This document shows positions 23,428-37,257 of a stretch of 64,000 nucleotides of DNA, in pieces (within the stretch, counting starts at the first letter, position 1; every line of letters starts with the position of its first letter). The stretch is from contig NC_071389.1 of the NCBI RefSeq assembly GCF_022682495.2, positions 100,233,951 to 100,297,950 on the forward strand, in the 5' to 3' direction. A program made the translations under genes and the position numbers. Source of the stretch: Desmodus rotundus (lineage: Eukaryota > Chordata > Mammalia > Chiroptera > Phyllostomidae). Under the pieces are notes generated by a model. The model saw nothing but the letters and a program-made list of their open reading frames with translations. It was not told the DNA's origin and did not search any database.

Positions 23428-23850
23428 TCAATTGTATTCCTGGTACCTATAAATGTGACCTTATTTGGATACAGAGTCTTTGCAGATGGCATCAAGTTAG
23501 GATGAGGTCATACTGGATTAATGTGGACCTTAACTCCAATGACTGGTATCTGTATGAAAAGAGAGAGATTTGGAGAGAAACATACACATACACAGGGGGA
23601 AACAGCCTTGTGAAAACATAGGGAGAGACTGGAGTGACACAACTAGAAACCAAAAGGCATGCAGAAGTGTGACCAGCCTCAGGAGCTGGATGAGGCAGAG
23701 ATCGTGTCTTCCCAGAGCCCTCAAAAGAAGGGAGCATGGCCTTGCCAATACTTTGATTTCTGATGTCTAGGCTTTGGAACAGTAAGAGAATAAATTTCTG
23801 TTGTTGTAAGTGCCCAGTTTGTGGCAGCCCCAGGAAACCAACAGTCTGCA
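23428..23850 (+). mobile_element. Old LTR, MaLR (MLT1-like), solo
   Basis: Typical phrases: 'aatgtgaccttatttgga', 'gtctttgcagatggcatcaa', 'gatgaggtcatactgg', then an AGAGAATAAATTTCTGTTG polyadenylation region and 'gtgcccagtttgtggcagcc'. The AATAAA gives plus orientation. No internal or coding sequence follows, so a solo LTR fragment. Exact subfamily is uncertain. Confidence 0.7.
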
Positions 23851-25944
23851 TACAAACGATATATCCTACTTGTTAACCTTTTCCCTAGAGCTAACTAAAT
23901 GGTTTTACACAGCATAACTATGAAGGTAGTCTCCATCATTCCACCTTCAATGTTAGGTTTTCTATTGTCTACTACCTGATTGCTAAAGCAGTGCCATATA
24001 GTTTCAGATTTTCATTATGGCAGCACCCACTTTAAAGTACCAGTTTTTGGATTAGTTATAAGTAACACTAGTTAATATAAGAAATAACCCCCCCCATATC
24101 TCAATGGCTTAATCACATAAACTTTTATTTTTCTCACTATGTAAAATTTAGCTGTCTGTAGGGTAAGTAGGATGATTATCTACTATGTGGAGCCATTAGC
24201 GGCCCCAGTTTGATAGAGGCCCTGCCAATCTTTACCATATAGCTTCCAAAGTGACTTTGGTCATTAATATCAAGTCACCAGATGAGGGAAGTTAAAGAGT
24301 TTGAAGAACTCATACTTCTTAATTTCTTTGTGGCCTAGAGGTAACACACCATTATTAATGAGAACTAGCAACATGGTCCTACATTAATGAAGGCATAATC
24401 CTAGCTGGGCAGCCACATCTCGGACCAACTTTACTAAATGGATCTTGAATCTAAGAGCATGAGTCTTTGGTTACCAGCCAGGCATCCAAGTCATGTGGAA
24501 CACTATGGAACTGTCATTAATTGTGCTTTGCAACAGTGTGGTGATTGCTGGGGGGAGGAGGGTATAAGGTGACTAAATAGTAATGGAAAAAATACAATAA
24601 AGATTAAATAAAAATAACATAAAAATAGGGATATTAAAGAGGATGAAAAACATCTCATAATTCAAAATTTTCATAAAAGGGAAAGGTATATACCTTATAA
24701 GGCACACTTTGTATTATTATTATTATTATTCTGTATCTATATTGAAAGTACATCATTATCAATGTGTAGCTATAGACCAATCGCTGACTGATAAACAGTA
24801 TAAACAGTATTTAGTATGGGAGTAAGATTTCTTGTAATTTTTATTTTATTTTTTATTCATTGCTATAATTCCCTAACTTAAAACATATGTGAGTTATTAG
24901 TCTGAAAAAGAATAACTGTTATTTTAATTATAGAGTTATAAAGTTTAGCATGGTGCTTGTGCCTACTAGATGCTCAATAATCCCTACTGAATAATTAAAC
25001 AACATTGAATGAGAAAGAAAAGAGAAGAGATGCTAGAGTATAATTCAGGATCAAGGAAGAGTTTATCTAAGGAGAGGCTCATTTACCATGTGTGTAGTTT
25101 GAAGAAAAGAATTTAGTGATGAAGGAAAAAATTTCAGGTACATAATGCTGGGGGTGGGGGGTGGGGGGAATCTGAGACCAAAGGCTTTGAGGAGAGACTG
25201 GTTTGGGGCAAAGACATAGAGACTAAAGAGGTTTGTTGAGCTGGCAAAGCTGAAGTTAGGAAGCAATGAAGTTTAATTACTCCTCATCTTTGTGAAACTC
25301 TACCTCAGTAAAGTATGGGAGATGACCTGCAGAGGGAACAGGAGGGAGCTAAGGACAGGCTCTCCTCGAGTTCTGGGAGTAAAGCATAGTTATTAGTGGA
25401 TATTGGGTTTATCTATTTTATTGTTGTTCAAGTACAGTTGTCAGACAACTGGACATTGGGTTTAAATTAGAAAGAGGAAGATTAATATCATTACTTAGTG
25501 TTGTGTAATAGCATTTTCAATTTTTTGCCTCAAGTTTTATGTTAGTTTTTGTAACTTAAATGATCTAGTGTTATTTTCTCTAATTTTGATCTAGATGTAG
25601 GCATTAGGTCAGTATCTTGGCTCTACGATAAATGAAATTTGTTCAAGCGTCATGCTTAGTTACATTTCTGAAGAACCCATCCTCTTGTCATCATTTAGGC
25701 CAGCTCCCAAGGACAGGTTGATCTCATATGTTTTTGCTCTTGGTCTCTGATGGAGTGAGGCATGAGTAGGGTATTGACACATGGAATGAAGAAATATGAG
25801 AGTTTGTAGCAAAAATATTTACAAAAATAAAATATTTGCTTTAGTAGAAAATAAAAATCTCTCTAAATAGCATTAAATAAATGCTATACCACCTCTTTAC
25901 CCTTAAATGGGTCTTGGTCTTAGGTACACATATGTAACTGAGAC
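23851..25944. other. Mostly unique DNA with MIR and short L1 tails
   Basis: No gene seen. A poly-C run at 24087-24095. About 24535-24610 looks like an L1-type 3' tail ('ggtgattgctgggggg', 'acaataaagattaaat'), low confidence. (ATT)n at 24713-24731. MIR 3' core at 24945-25000. A short minus-strand L1 tail ('ttattgttgttcaagtacag') at about 25418-25445. Confidence 0.5.
24945..25000 (+). mobile_element. MIR 3' fragment
   Basis: The 'tagcatggtgcttgtgcct' stretch followed by 'actagatgctcaataatccc' matches the MIR 3' region (the 'agtaggtgctcaataaatg' type). Short and diverged. Confidence 0.55.
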
Positions 25945-26290
25945 ACTTAAATGTTGGTGTACCCCCATTCTTAACTCAGATGTTGGGATCCTAACTCCCA
26001 AGACAATGTTATTGGCAGATGTGAGGTTTTGTGGGAGTTAAGGTCATGAGGGTGAATCCCCATGAAAGCAATTAGTGTTCCAAAGGGACTCTCAAGCCCC
26101 TCCTCCATGTGAGAACACAGAACAGGGTGCTGGCTGTGTGAACCAGGAACACAATTCTCACCAGATGTGACCATGCTGGTACTTTGATCTTGGACTTCCA
26201 ACCTCCAGAACTTTGAGAAAAAAATTTATGTTTATAAGATACTAAGTCAGTGATATTTTATTATAACAGCATGAACAGACCAAGTCAATG
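25945..26290 (+). mobile_element. Old LTR, MaLR (MST/MLT1-like), solo
   Basis: Order of phrases: 'tgttgggatcctaactccca', 'aaggtcatgagggtgaatcc', 'ccatgtgagaacacag', 'gatcttggacttccaacctc', 'cagaactttgag', and an AT-rich end with 'tattataacagcatgaac'. The polyadenylation hexamer is decayed. No coding sequence. Confidence 0.7.
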
Positions 26291-29200
26291 ACATACCTAC
26301 ATCTGTCCTACTGTTAAGAACCCATGTGTCATGTCAGATGCACTCAAATTCATGTTTACCTGTGTCCTGTGAAGAGAAAAGACAGCTAGTCCATGTACTT
26401 TGCACTTTGGATACAGACCTCCTGCCCCTGCATTTGGTACCCAAAGCAAGCACGCCATAAGTATCAGATACTAATCATGGGAACACAGTTGTCTGTGTGC
26501 AGTGCTAGCAAACACCAGTAAAGGAACAGTCCTCTTTCTAACTCTTTGATGTCTACCAATTTCTTTCAGGTGCCATTTAAGGAGAAGAAAGGCCTTAAAT
26601 CAACCACTGGAGAAATTTATTCTGTTAAATTCTTTAGAGAGGCAGCTAACCCATTCCTCAACAGTGAATGCTCTCCTGGCTGGCAGTCTAAGTCTTGTGC
26701 ACAGTGTGTGGACATACCAGATTGGCCAAGTGCCCTCAGCAATCTGCTCCTATATCAGTGGAGGGTTTCAGAGTCATACAGATCATAAGAAAGAAGAAAC
26801 CTGCTGCATCAAGACCATTGGGAAGAGAATTATGATGTAAGTGTTCACTGTGGTTTTTGATAAATAAAATACCATGCATGGTGTGAATTATTTGTGAATT
26901 TGAACTGTTTGAGGTCAATTTTCCTATAAGCCCACGTGCTTACTAGCTGACCCATGACTGATATCATCTGCTGGACATTATTGAGAACATAAGGATATTC
27001 TGCTGAGATGGGAGTGAGTATAAAAATCAGTTTCCTCAAAGTAATATCAGTATGTCTGAAATTTACTGCAAATAGGGAATTGTCAAATGTATCATTAGAT
27101 AACCATCTGTGAATTTCATTTTCATAGTAAGCATGCAATGAAAGCAATTTGAATGCATTACTGCCACAGGGGAAAAGCAGAAAAATTATCTCTAAACATA
27201 TTAACAATACCTAAATTAAAAGAAAACAGATTATTAAACTCTAAAATTTTAGAGCTATAGAGACTATATAAATTACAGTCTAAATTTTCTAGGTAAAATA
27301 ACACCAACTCTGTCTAACTGATGACAGCTGAAATTAAGATGAAGCCCTACTAAATCGAATAAAGATTTCTATCAGCCAAACCTGATGCAGTGTTTACTGT
27401 CACTTTTGTAATCTATAGTAAATAATTATGCCTTTTTTATTTTTCTGAAAGGCATGTCCTGTATGTTATATAAAAATAAAATAATAAAAATAGGTCAATT
27501 TTGAAGATAATTTAGGTCCTAGTCACATCCACCAAGATTTTTATCTTGTAATATTGAGATAAAGATATGTTTAGGGACTTGAGTTGCACAGATAATACTT
27601 CAATGATTTCCTTAATCTTGTTCAGATGAGTATAGGCCTTATATTAAAGAAAAGATAGACATAATTTCCTGCTATTAATCTAAGACAATTCAGACTTCAT
27701 GGAAGCAATGTTTTTTTGTTTGTTTGTTTTTTTGTTTTTTAAAATAATCCTTTAACAGGCTAAGTGCTTCTTGAAGAAAATCATTGACTTCTTTTAATTC
27801 CCATGGTTTTGTTCTTTTTTTAAAAGTTTGATCTGGGCCCATTAGTTGTACTGTGTCTCCATCTCTGCTGTTTATGAGTAAAACAGAGTGAAAGAGTAAC
27901 CTTGTAACTGCTGCACGTGTCATGGGTCTAAGTGTTCTGTCATTAGGGGCAGCTGGGTTTGAAACCCAATAGTACTCAACTGCAAAGATAAGGAAGTAAT
28001 ACAGACTACAGTCATGAGCACTGATCCACCATTCTAGCTCAACAGCTGTTGGTTTGCTGGTCTCTCAGATTTTAAAGTACGTAGGGCATGGAACTCTCAG
28101 GGGGGAGACTTTGTAAAGTATATGATTGTCTAACCACTATTTTGTACAGCTGACACTAATACAAAATAATATTAAAAACTTAAATTGAAAAATATAATTA
28201 AAAAAAGAAAAAAATTGACAAAAATTAAAAAGTATAAGGACATAATGAAACATTTGTGAGGGTTTTGTTCATCATCACCGCCCCCAGTGTCAAGACTTGA
28301 TTTTTAAAAGAATCAACCCCTACTTTGTTATTTGTGAGATAATCCAGAAAAATTCCATAATTTCACAGATAAAACCCAAACTTATGCTAGCGTTCCATAA
28401 TTAATAATCCATTTGAATTGTTTTTGAAACACATTTTTCAAACTTCTTCCATTGGCCAGAGCAAAGGGCAGGAATCAATACATTTTATAATAATCACAGA
28501 AAGCCTTGGAGAGTAAGGTTTCATAAGGGAAGCCTCTGCTAGAATCCCAGCGTGCCACCATCAGTGAAGTCATATTTCATTGCAATCACTTGATGACATT
28601 AACCCAGTTTATTTGGACACCCCTTAATTTGCCAAGTTGGCAGCTTCTGCTGGCTTCTTGAAAATAAAACAGGCACAAAGTTCATTCCTACTGAGAAGAC
28701 TGGCAAATTACTCCTGTTACTGTCCTATTTTACTTTAGGAATCCAGAGAATGTGTCCATAAGTAGAGTTCAGATATTTGTGATACTCTTCTTTCAGATAG
28801 AAAATAAAACAAGTTACATTTCTCTTTGCAACTGGACATCTTTAGAATGTATGCCCTTAAACATGAATATATGACTCTGGATTTTAATATCTATATAATA
28901 AATATCTAACCCACAATTCAATCTTCTTAGACTCTAGAATCATTAGATTACAATGATTTGAGAGAAATTTCTTTAGAGGCTGGAGACTCAATTTGGCATT
29001 CTTTCAGACTATCTTGCACTAACATAGAAATTATCTTTTGTATTTTTAACCTATAGTTTGTATCCTATTCAGTCCACTAAATATCTGCTTTCTTCCCAGC
29101 CCCATAGCCAGAGTTGTAAGCAAGTCTAACCACAGAAGGAAATTTTAATTTTTAAGAAACTAATGAATGGTGATCTGTCTTGGTTGCTGCCATAATCTTC

Positions 29201-31709
29201 CACTTAATGTTGACATTTTTATTCTTGGCCATTTAAACTGTGGCCCAGAAAGCCATGAAGGGAGGCCAGTAATAAATGTTAGATGTGATTGGAAATGACA
29301 TTTCAAAATAAACACGGTAAAGCACAGTGGAGCATTCTGTGCATGTACCCTGCATTGCACATATTCGCACTGACCCACAAACTGACACACTGATACACAC
29401 AGAGGCATATACATGAGGCTCCTGCCTAGTTTCTATATGATTCAGTGGAGAAGAGAGAATGATGCAAGCTCTGGTCAAAACAAATGGCAGGTTACTCAGG
29501 ACCAAAATATCTGAGAAAGACCCTGAGTCCCATCTTCTAACATCACAAAATAATATTTTTAAAGATATAGAAGGAAGGTCTCTTTTACACATTACTCCAT
29601 TCTCTGATGAGAAAATAAGTGAAAGAGAATAATAATTATAAAGAAAGGAAACACTTTGAAACAAATAGACACAAAAAGAAACATAAACCAGGCTAGGTAT
29701 GCTGCCCAGAAAATGAGGCAAACGAAAACAAATATTGGAGGGGAAAAAAAGAGGATATTAAAAGTACATATTTACCAAACTATGAAAAAACAAGGACAAA
29801 ACCCAGGATGTGAACATGTTTATAAAATGGGATGCCTGGACAGGAGAAAGATGGACAGGGTGAGGAGCAGGTGGAGCCCAAACACAAAATGCATTTTTTT
29901 CCATCACTGTTTCACAAAACAAACTGAACATCAAATATCTCACATAAGAAGTAAACGAAGAGTGAAACTTTAAAAATCTTTAACCTTCACGTCTGTTTTC
30001 ATCACTGCTTTGTCTGGACTGCTGGAAAGACTCACAATTTGGGTTGAAGTTGTTAGAAGACAGTTTCTCCTTTGAACCTTTCAATGTGTGTGTCTGTGTG
30101 TATGTGCACCTATGTATATGTGTGTGTTTGATATGATTACTGGAAGACATAACACTGGGAGAATATTTGCTGTTAACTTGCTAATATATCCCTATAGTCC
30201 ATACCACAATCCAGGTATTACCAGATTATTTCTGCTGTTGATGTTTCTTCTAGTTGTCCCTTTTCAGATAGTAAAACCCTTTAGCATTTTTAAGATTACT
30301 GCTACTAGTCATTCTCCACAAATTATCTGCTGTTTTACTTAAACCTTGCATCATGATTCAGAGACAGGCTATGTCCTCATATTTTGTTGTCATTGTATTT
30401 GGTATTTAATGCTGAATGTAACATATGCAGACACTAACTCAGGTCAGCCTGGGTAGGGTTGTGTCACATGCAGGTGAGGAGTCCATCCTCTTAGATGAGA
30501 ACCTAGAATGTTCAGACCTGAGAGTCAAATCAGAAATTTAAATCAAAGCAAACACTACCTTCATTATGTGTAAAGTAATAACTTTCAAATGAATATGTTC
30601 AACTTTCATTTCACCTCATTTTCCATCACTTCCTGGAATTTCTCTCAAACATAAATCTCTATTATTTTCATCATATTTCTCTAATTTGCCTTTATTATTT
30701 GACTTGACAAAAAAAGCACTTGCCAGCGCATACTAGTTAGAATTTTCCCCAGAGTAGTAGATGGAGATAGTATAATAAGAAAACAAATTAACAATTGATC
30801 AATTTAGTCTATGTGGCTGTGGGCATGGAGTTATAAATTGGTTAAATGCTAAACTGTTACAATGAAAAATTTCTAATAATGTCACACAAGAAGTTTTAGA
30901 AAGTTTATGCTTTCACATGTGAAAGAATTTTTTTCTGACTGGACTCAATTTCTAACTTACTCTTCCTGCATCAGAAGCAGAGGTGAAGCCACAGCCATCT
31001 ATGTGGGGACTGAGCTCCCAGAGCTCCTAGACTGAAGCACACGGGTACCTGCCTCTTGGTCAAAACTGAAGGGCCTGGGACTTTATGCTACCTGCAGACT
31101 AAATAGTTAGCCTTCAAAGGTTTCACTGATGCCCCAGAAAACACAAAACTCCTGGGTCAGAAACAAAAAACATGTTATTCCTCACAACAAAAGCAGCAAC
31201 CAAAGTATGAGCATAGCAGCATCCACATCCCAAGTTCCACATCCCCCCAAAACATGGAGGAACAGAAGACAGCTACTCCTACTATGACTTAACTTACAGA
31301 AGAAAAATCTTATGTTTTGGGGAGACATGGCTTCAATAGTTTGGCTTCTCTTCTTTTTGAGAGGAGATGGAATCTGATCACTCAGTCTTCTCTCAACACA
31401 AACAAAAATTTTTGAAATGGCTCAGGTAAGAGCAGTCAAGGACTTGAATTCTTGGGGTTCAAATACAGCAAGACATTTGTGAGCATGAGAAACTCATGGA
31501 CAGTGTCCCCCAACAACCACCATCCAAACACAGTAGCCACTTTTAGGATAATTAACTATTAGTGGCAGGCATTTGCAGAAATCAAAACCACTTTAGAAAT
31601 ACAGTTAGTAGTAAAGATTGTGCTTCAAGTTTGAAGTTGAAGTAATTGAAAGAATTGGTAAGAGTTTTCAGCAAGTTTCACTAAACTCTCTGGAGCAGAA
31701 AAGTGAACA
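26291..31709. other. Long stretch of mainly unique DNA
   Basis: Checked on both strands for exons, RNA genes and repeats. An L1MB-like 3' tail lies at about 28110-28200 ('agtatatgattgtctaacca', 'actaatacaaaataatatt'). A TG-rich run is at 30083-30129. A frame at 26546-26788 follows a splice-acceptor-like TTTCTTTCAG, but nothing else supports an exon. The rest shows nothing I can name. Confidence 0.5.
28110..28200 (+). mobile_element. Old L1 3' tail (L1MB-like)
   Basis: Matches the end of L1-C (19375-19460): 'tatatgattgtctaacca', 'gtacagctgacactaatac', 'aaaataatattaaaaac'. No ORF2 part is left. Confidence 0.65.
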
Positions 31710-31860
31710 TATCTTCCTTAGCAGCAAACCCGGCTGCACCACTTACTGACTAAAGGAACTTGGGAAACTTCCTGAATCTCTCTGCTAAATAATTCTTCAT
31801 CTGTGTTAAGGGAATAATAATGGTTACTAACTATTGAGTTGTGTGTATTAAATTACTCTA
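31710..31860 (+). mobile_element. MIR SINE fragment
   Basis: Core order is visible: 'gctgcaccacttactgacta', 'ggaacttgggaaacttcctg', 'aatctctctgctaaataat', 'ttcatctgtgttaaggga', then 'ataataatggttac'. Diverged but in the right order. Confidence 0.75.
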
Positions 31861-32282
31861 CCCACATAGAAAAAATTATATAGGTGTTAGCTCCTAATAT
31901 TATTACTGCTACTATCATTATGATCATTATTTATTACTAGCATATAGGAATAATGTAGAACACATATTTAATAGAACCAGAACAATAAAAAAGATAAATA
32001 CATATTAGAATTAGAATAGAGAAAATTTTCTCAAGAACTTCACCAACTCTCTGTGAGATTGAATCAGTAGTTAATATCAAACTCTATCATATTTACTATA
32101 AATTTCCCAATAACACACAAATACTTCTGAGATCATAATGTTCCATTATTTCATTTTGATGAAATAAATTTTTTTTGTCACAATAAAGTGAAGGTCTTGA
32201 TATAAAGTGATGTTCTGGACATCCTGGCCCTAACCAATGGCTGCACCAATGTCTGAAGCATATCAATAAAACATGCATGACC

Positions 32283-32651
32283 AACTCAAATCTATTAACA
32301 AATGAACCTAAAAAAACAAAAACAAACTAAGCAAACAACTAGAACAGGAACAGAATCACAGAAATGGAGATCACATGGAGGGTTATCAGCGGGGGAGTGA
32401 AACAAGGGAGAGAGGGGGAAAAGGTACAGAGAATAAGTAGCATAAATGATAGGTAGAAAATAGGGGGAGGGTAAGAATAGTGTAGGAAATGTAGACACTA
32501 AAGAACTTATATGTATGACCCATGGACATGAACTAAAGGAGGGGAATGTGGGTGGGAGGGGGTGTGCAGGGTGGAGGGGAATAATGAGGAGGACTAGAAC
32601 AACTGTAAAAGCATAATCAATAAAATATAGTAAAATGATAATAATAATAAA
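32283..32651 (+). mobile_element. HAL1-B: 5'-truncated HAL1 3'UTR with TSD
   Basis: Matches the HAL1-A and HAL1-C 3'UTR from the 'actcaaatctattaacaaa' point to the 'gcataatcaataaaatatag' end. TSD AAACATGCATGACC at 32269-32282 and AAACATGCAGGACC at 32652-32665. This is the clearest single HAL1 insertion into unique DNA here, and it defines the HAL1 3' end well. Confidence 0.9.
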
Positions 32652-33059
32652 AAACATGCAGGACCCATAGAACATTGTCCCACAAATGTTGCCTTATATG
32701 GTGGGCTCTCCCATGTGTCACAGCAATACACAATTTACTATTCATCAAGGAACTTTCCCCAGTGGTTAAAAATCAACAAGCTCAAACATCCACCTCTAGA
32801 GAGATAAAATAAAAATATTTTCCTTGTTGCTCCTGATAAATATAATAAAAACCCTGAATATTTATATAAAATAATATAAGAAGCTCCTGAAAAGTGAAGA
32901 AGTCAAATTGATTAGTGACTGTTAAACCAAAGGAATGCCAATCATGGCAGTGAGTTTTTACAGTTTGGTTTTACGTTTTGTTTTTTTTTCTTTATATAGC
33001 CTACCCTTGGACCTGGAAAAGCTGACTACCAAAAGTGCTAACAAGTGCAGACAAAAATA

Positions 33060-35240
33060 AATCCCAACAAAAGCCTATTCTCTCTAGTCAGCAAACCAGT
33101 AAAGGAGCAATTTATTAATACAGAAAATTTTAGATAATAATCCAATAACTTCAACAAAAAAAAGACAAAGAAAAGGAAAAGTAAAAAATAGCCTCGCTCA
33201 TCCCTACCCATGCTAGAAAAAATGGAGTAGGGAACTTAGACTTCCACTTCTTTCAGGCTCTATTTAAGTGATATTAAAGAAGGCAGAGTAGGAAGCTGAG
33301 ACTTTCATACCTGCTAATGATATCCCCACCGCAGTGTTAGTGGAGACTTTGTGGGGAACCTGGACTTCCACCATGACCCAGTAGTAACGAGGCACTCCTC
33401 CATTATCTGCTGTGCTGATGTCATGGTAAGCTAGTGGAGAGTCAGGTCTTTCAATCATTCAATGATTATGAGATACTACCTTCGTAGTGTCAGCGGAGAT
33501 CATTTGGAGAGTACTTATGTGGTATTACTGTCTCCCTCTTCCAGGGAGAAGTAAACAGAGGTCTACTGAGGAGCCAGAACTCCCATCATTTCCCAGTGGT
33601 AACAAGAAACCCTAACCACCTTGGATGTTAATAGAGGCCAAGGGGCTGAACTTCCACCCACACCTGGCAATAGTGAAGCATCCACTCCCTTTTTCTGCCA
33701 GAGACATGTAAGAGAAAGCAAGCTAAAATAAGTTTAAATAAGGTTCAGAGTCTTATAAAATAATACCTAAAACCTCCTGGTTTCAATTAAAAAATCACAC
33801 ATCACAGGAAGAACAAGGAAGATCTCACCTTCAATAAAAAGACAATCATTAGGGCCCAACAGAAATATAACAGACTTTAAAATCAGACAAAGATTTTAAA
33901 GAGTTATCATAAAAATGCTTCAATAAGCTATTATGAATACTCCTGTAACAAATGAAAAAAATAGAAATTCTCAGCAAATAATTAAATGATAAAAAGATGA
34001 ATTAAATGGAAATTGTAGAACAAAAAGTACAATAACTGAAACACAAACCCATTGGGTGAGCTCAGGAGCAGAATGAAGAAGATAGAAAGAAGAATAAAAA
34101 GCAGACTGGATAAAAATGAATAAAAACCTCAAGAACTATAACAAAATATCAAATATTCTTATCATTGGAGTCTGAGAAGAAACAGGGAAAAGTTTAAAAA
34201 GTATTCAGTGAAATAATAGCTGCAGCTTCCAAAATTTGACAAAAGGCTTTAAATCTATATAGGGGTCTATAGGAGCTACTATAAAGGACACAAGGACAAA
34301 ATCAAGGGGGAGGGTAAAGGTGGGGGAGGGAGGTGGGACTGGCTGGGGTGGGGTGTAGGGATGGGGAGAAAAGGCAGACAATTGTAACTGAATAAAAATA
34401 AATAAATTTTTAAAAAAGAATCTAAAAGAATACTAAGCAAGCTAAACTGAAGGCAATCCACTCCAAAAACCAGTATAGTCAAATTTATGAAAACAAGTAA
34501 AAAATATTTTAAAAAGCAAGAGATATAATACATTACCAATAGGGAAAATAATTTGAATGACAGTAGGTTTTTTACCATAAGTTATGAAGGCAAGAAGAAA
34601 GCAACATAGCATTTTTCAAGAGCTGAAAGAGAAGAGCTGTCAAGTGCAAATTCTATCTCCAGTGAAAAATATCCTTCAGGAATGAATGGGAAATCAAGGC
34701 ATTCTCAGAAGAGGGAAAACTAATAAAATTTGTCACCAGCAGAACTGGGTAAAGGCAGTTCTCTAAACACAAAAGATATAAGAGAAGGAATCCCTGAACG
34801 TAGGGATAATGAAAAAAACAAGAGTAAAAATATGGGAAAATATATTTTACTTCTCTTCTTGAGTTTCTAAATTATTTTTGAGGGTTAAAGAAAAAGTTAT
34901 AAAACTTTCTAATATGGTTCTGAATATATGTAAAAATATTTATGATTATTGGACTATATATGGGGAAAGTAAAGAATATAAAGAAAAGAAAAACTTCTAC
35001 ACTTCATTTGAATTGGTAAAATGTCCCCATCAATAGTCTGTGTTAAGTATATATAATGCAATACTATCAGCAACTACAAAAAAAGGCTATACAAAGAAGT
35101 GTTCTAAAAATAGTATAGAAAAATCAAAATGAAATTCTAAAAAAATGTTCAGATAACCCACAGGAAGGCATGAAAATGAAAACAGAAGAGCTAAAAACTT
35201 GGAACAAAGAGAAAACAAAAATAAAATGCCAGGAGAATGA
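33060..35240 (+). mobile_element. L1-D: ancient L1M / HAL1-like element, ORF1 type
   Basis: Order of an L1M (L1ME or HAL1ME-like) element: 5'UTR phrases ('gtggggaacctggacttcca', 33352) and the second block near 33640, an ORF1 remnant at about 33820-34640 (coiled-coil-coding 'acaaagattttaaagagtta', then 'atcattggagtctgagaag'), and a downstream part (34640-35240) with 'tcttgagtttctaaattat' and 'aacccacaggaaggcatgaa'. I see no ORF2, which fits a HAL1-like or truncated copy. Subfamily is by memory. A young L1 scrap interrupts it at 34271-34418. Confidence 0.6.
34271..34418 (+). mobile_element. Very short young L1 3' end inside L1-D
   Basis: About 148 bp of L1 3'UTR: 'aggagctactataaagga', a G-rich run (34306-34360), then 'taactgaataaaaataaat'. 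Possible TSD AATCTA (near 34252 and 34419). Confidence 0.8.
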
Positions 35241-36323
35241 CATCAGAAAAATGACATTGTAAGAAGTTCCCCTGGTCACTCCCCTTAAAGTTATAACAAT
35301 TTGAAAAGCTATAATTCAACAAAGAATTCCATGCTCAGCACACAAACACATCTGAGAAATTCCTGCATTGAAACATCTGAAGGTAAGCATATAGGAGTGA
35401 GCCAAGAGGGATGGGAGAACAGTAGAGACGGGTGCCATGGAAGCAGCCCAGAGCTCACTGAGGTTCTTGGGAGAGGGGAGGAATCAGGTTGTTGGCACTT
35501 CCTGAGCCCAGAGGAGAAAAGAGACACAATGAGCTGTCCTGTCAGAGTGGTCAGTGTGTGGTGAGGCTGAGCCCAGTGACCAGAGTGGAGACAGAGCACA
35601 GAGGTAGGTGCAACCACAGATGTCTAGTGGCCACTGTTGCCAGGAAGAAAAAAAACCCCCACAAAGCCAGCCACCTACCCTCATGTTCCCAGAGCTTGTT
35701 CCCCACCTCACCCTCCCACAGCTAACAGCAGGCCCTAGAAGGAGCTGTAGCAGTGAGTAGAAGGCTACAGATCACATAACAGGCAACCCTGAAAACTGGG
35801 GCTACAGAAGCATATTTTTCCTGAGTTTTAGTTAGGGTGAGGGGAGTACTACAGCTACTCACAGTCACAGAGATATGAACATAGAAGTGAGGCAGATGAG
35901 GATTGGCTGTTTCCATTGCTTGGAAGATATGAAAGTACCAGCTGGCCTCCCTTAGCTCACTGTTCCCCCACTTACTGTGGCTGCACGGCCAGCATCATCT
36001 ATTTGCAGGGGCCAGCACTGGGATTTCACAGACTCAGAACTGCATCACCTAGCACATTCCTCTACAGGGGCGATGTCTTGAGACTGAGAGAAACTGGTCA
36101 CAGGGATGCCAACTCCCCAGGGAGCTAGGGGCATCTTCCACTGCCCCAAATATATTGCAGAAGCAGAGTAGTGCAATGGAAGTTAAAAAACTTGTGTTTC
36201 AGTGCCACCAACTGGAAAACAAAAGAAAGACTTCTTCTTAGCAACCTACTAGAGAAGTGCCACTCTTAGAAAAAAGTAATATTCCCCTAGATATCTAGAT
36301 AGAGAAGTAGTCCATCTAACGCC

Positions 36324-37257
36324 ATGAATAACCAAGGTAATATGGCACTAAGAAAGAATTTTATAATCTCCATAAAATAAACTTAAAAGACATGGAAATA
36401 TATGATTTAAATGACAGAGAATTCAAGATAGCAGTTCTGAAAAAGCTAAACAACATACATAAAAGCACAGACAGGCAGTTTAATGAACTATGAAGCAAAA
36501 TCAGTAAACAAAATGAGTACTTTACCATAGATATTGAATCTTTAAAAAAGAACTAAATAGAAAATCTGGAGATGAAGAACTCAGTAAAAGAGATGACAAC
36601 TGAACTAGCAAACTTAGGAAATAGAGCAAACCAAATGGAGGAAAAAATAGTGATATTGAAGATAAAAATCTAGAAATGATGCAGATGGAAGAAAAGTGTG
36701 ACTTTAGAGTAAAATAAAGAAAGGAATTCTACAAGAACTGTCTGACTACATCAGAAAAAGCAATATAAGAATAATAGGCATACCCAAAGGAGAGAGAAAG
36801 ATGGAATCAGAGTGCATATTCAAACAAATAGTTAATGAGAACTTCCCAAACCTATGGAAAGAGCTAGATACTCAAATTCAAGAAGCAAACAGAATATATA
36901 GGTACCTCAAACCAAAGAGGCCATCTATAAGACACATTATATTAAAACTGTCAAAACAATTAATGACAAAGAAAGAAATTTTCAAGTCAGACAGGGAAAA
37001 GAAGATGCTAACCTATAAAGAAAATCCCATTAGATTATCATCTGATTTCTCAGCAGAAACTCTCCAAGTTAGGAGACAGTAATCAAATATTAAAACTATC
37101 AGAAAAAGTAAATTACCAGTCAAGAATAATATATCCAACAGTTATTCTTTAGATATGGATGAGAAAGAAAGACTTTCTCTGACACACAGAAGCTAAGGGA
37201 ACTTACCACCACAAGACCTCCATTATAGGAAATACTGAAGCAGGCTCTTCTACCTGA
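36324..37257 (+). pseudogene. L1-E ORF1, degenerate
   Basis: The coiled-coil-coding half (36380-36720) has stops. The RRM and C-terminal part is readable at 36801-37082: VNENFPNLWKELDTQIQEAN, then RHIILKLSKQ and the DFSAETLQ stretch typical of the ORF1 C-terminal domain. It ends before the usual stop because of a stop at 37080-37082. Confidence 0.7.

Noticed and set aside
26546..26788. Possible exon: TTTCTTTCAG followed by an 80-codon frame
   Set aside because: No donor, no similarity I recognise and no neighbouring exon. One acceptor-like site in AT-rich DNA is common. Conservation with other bats would be needed.
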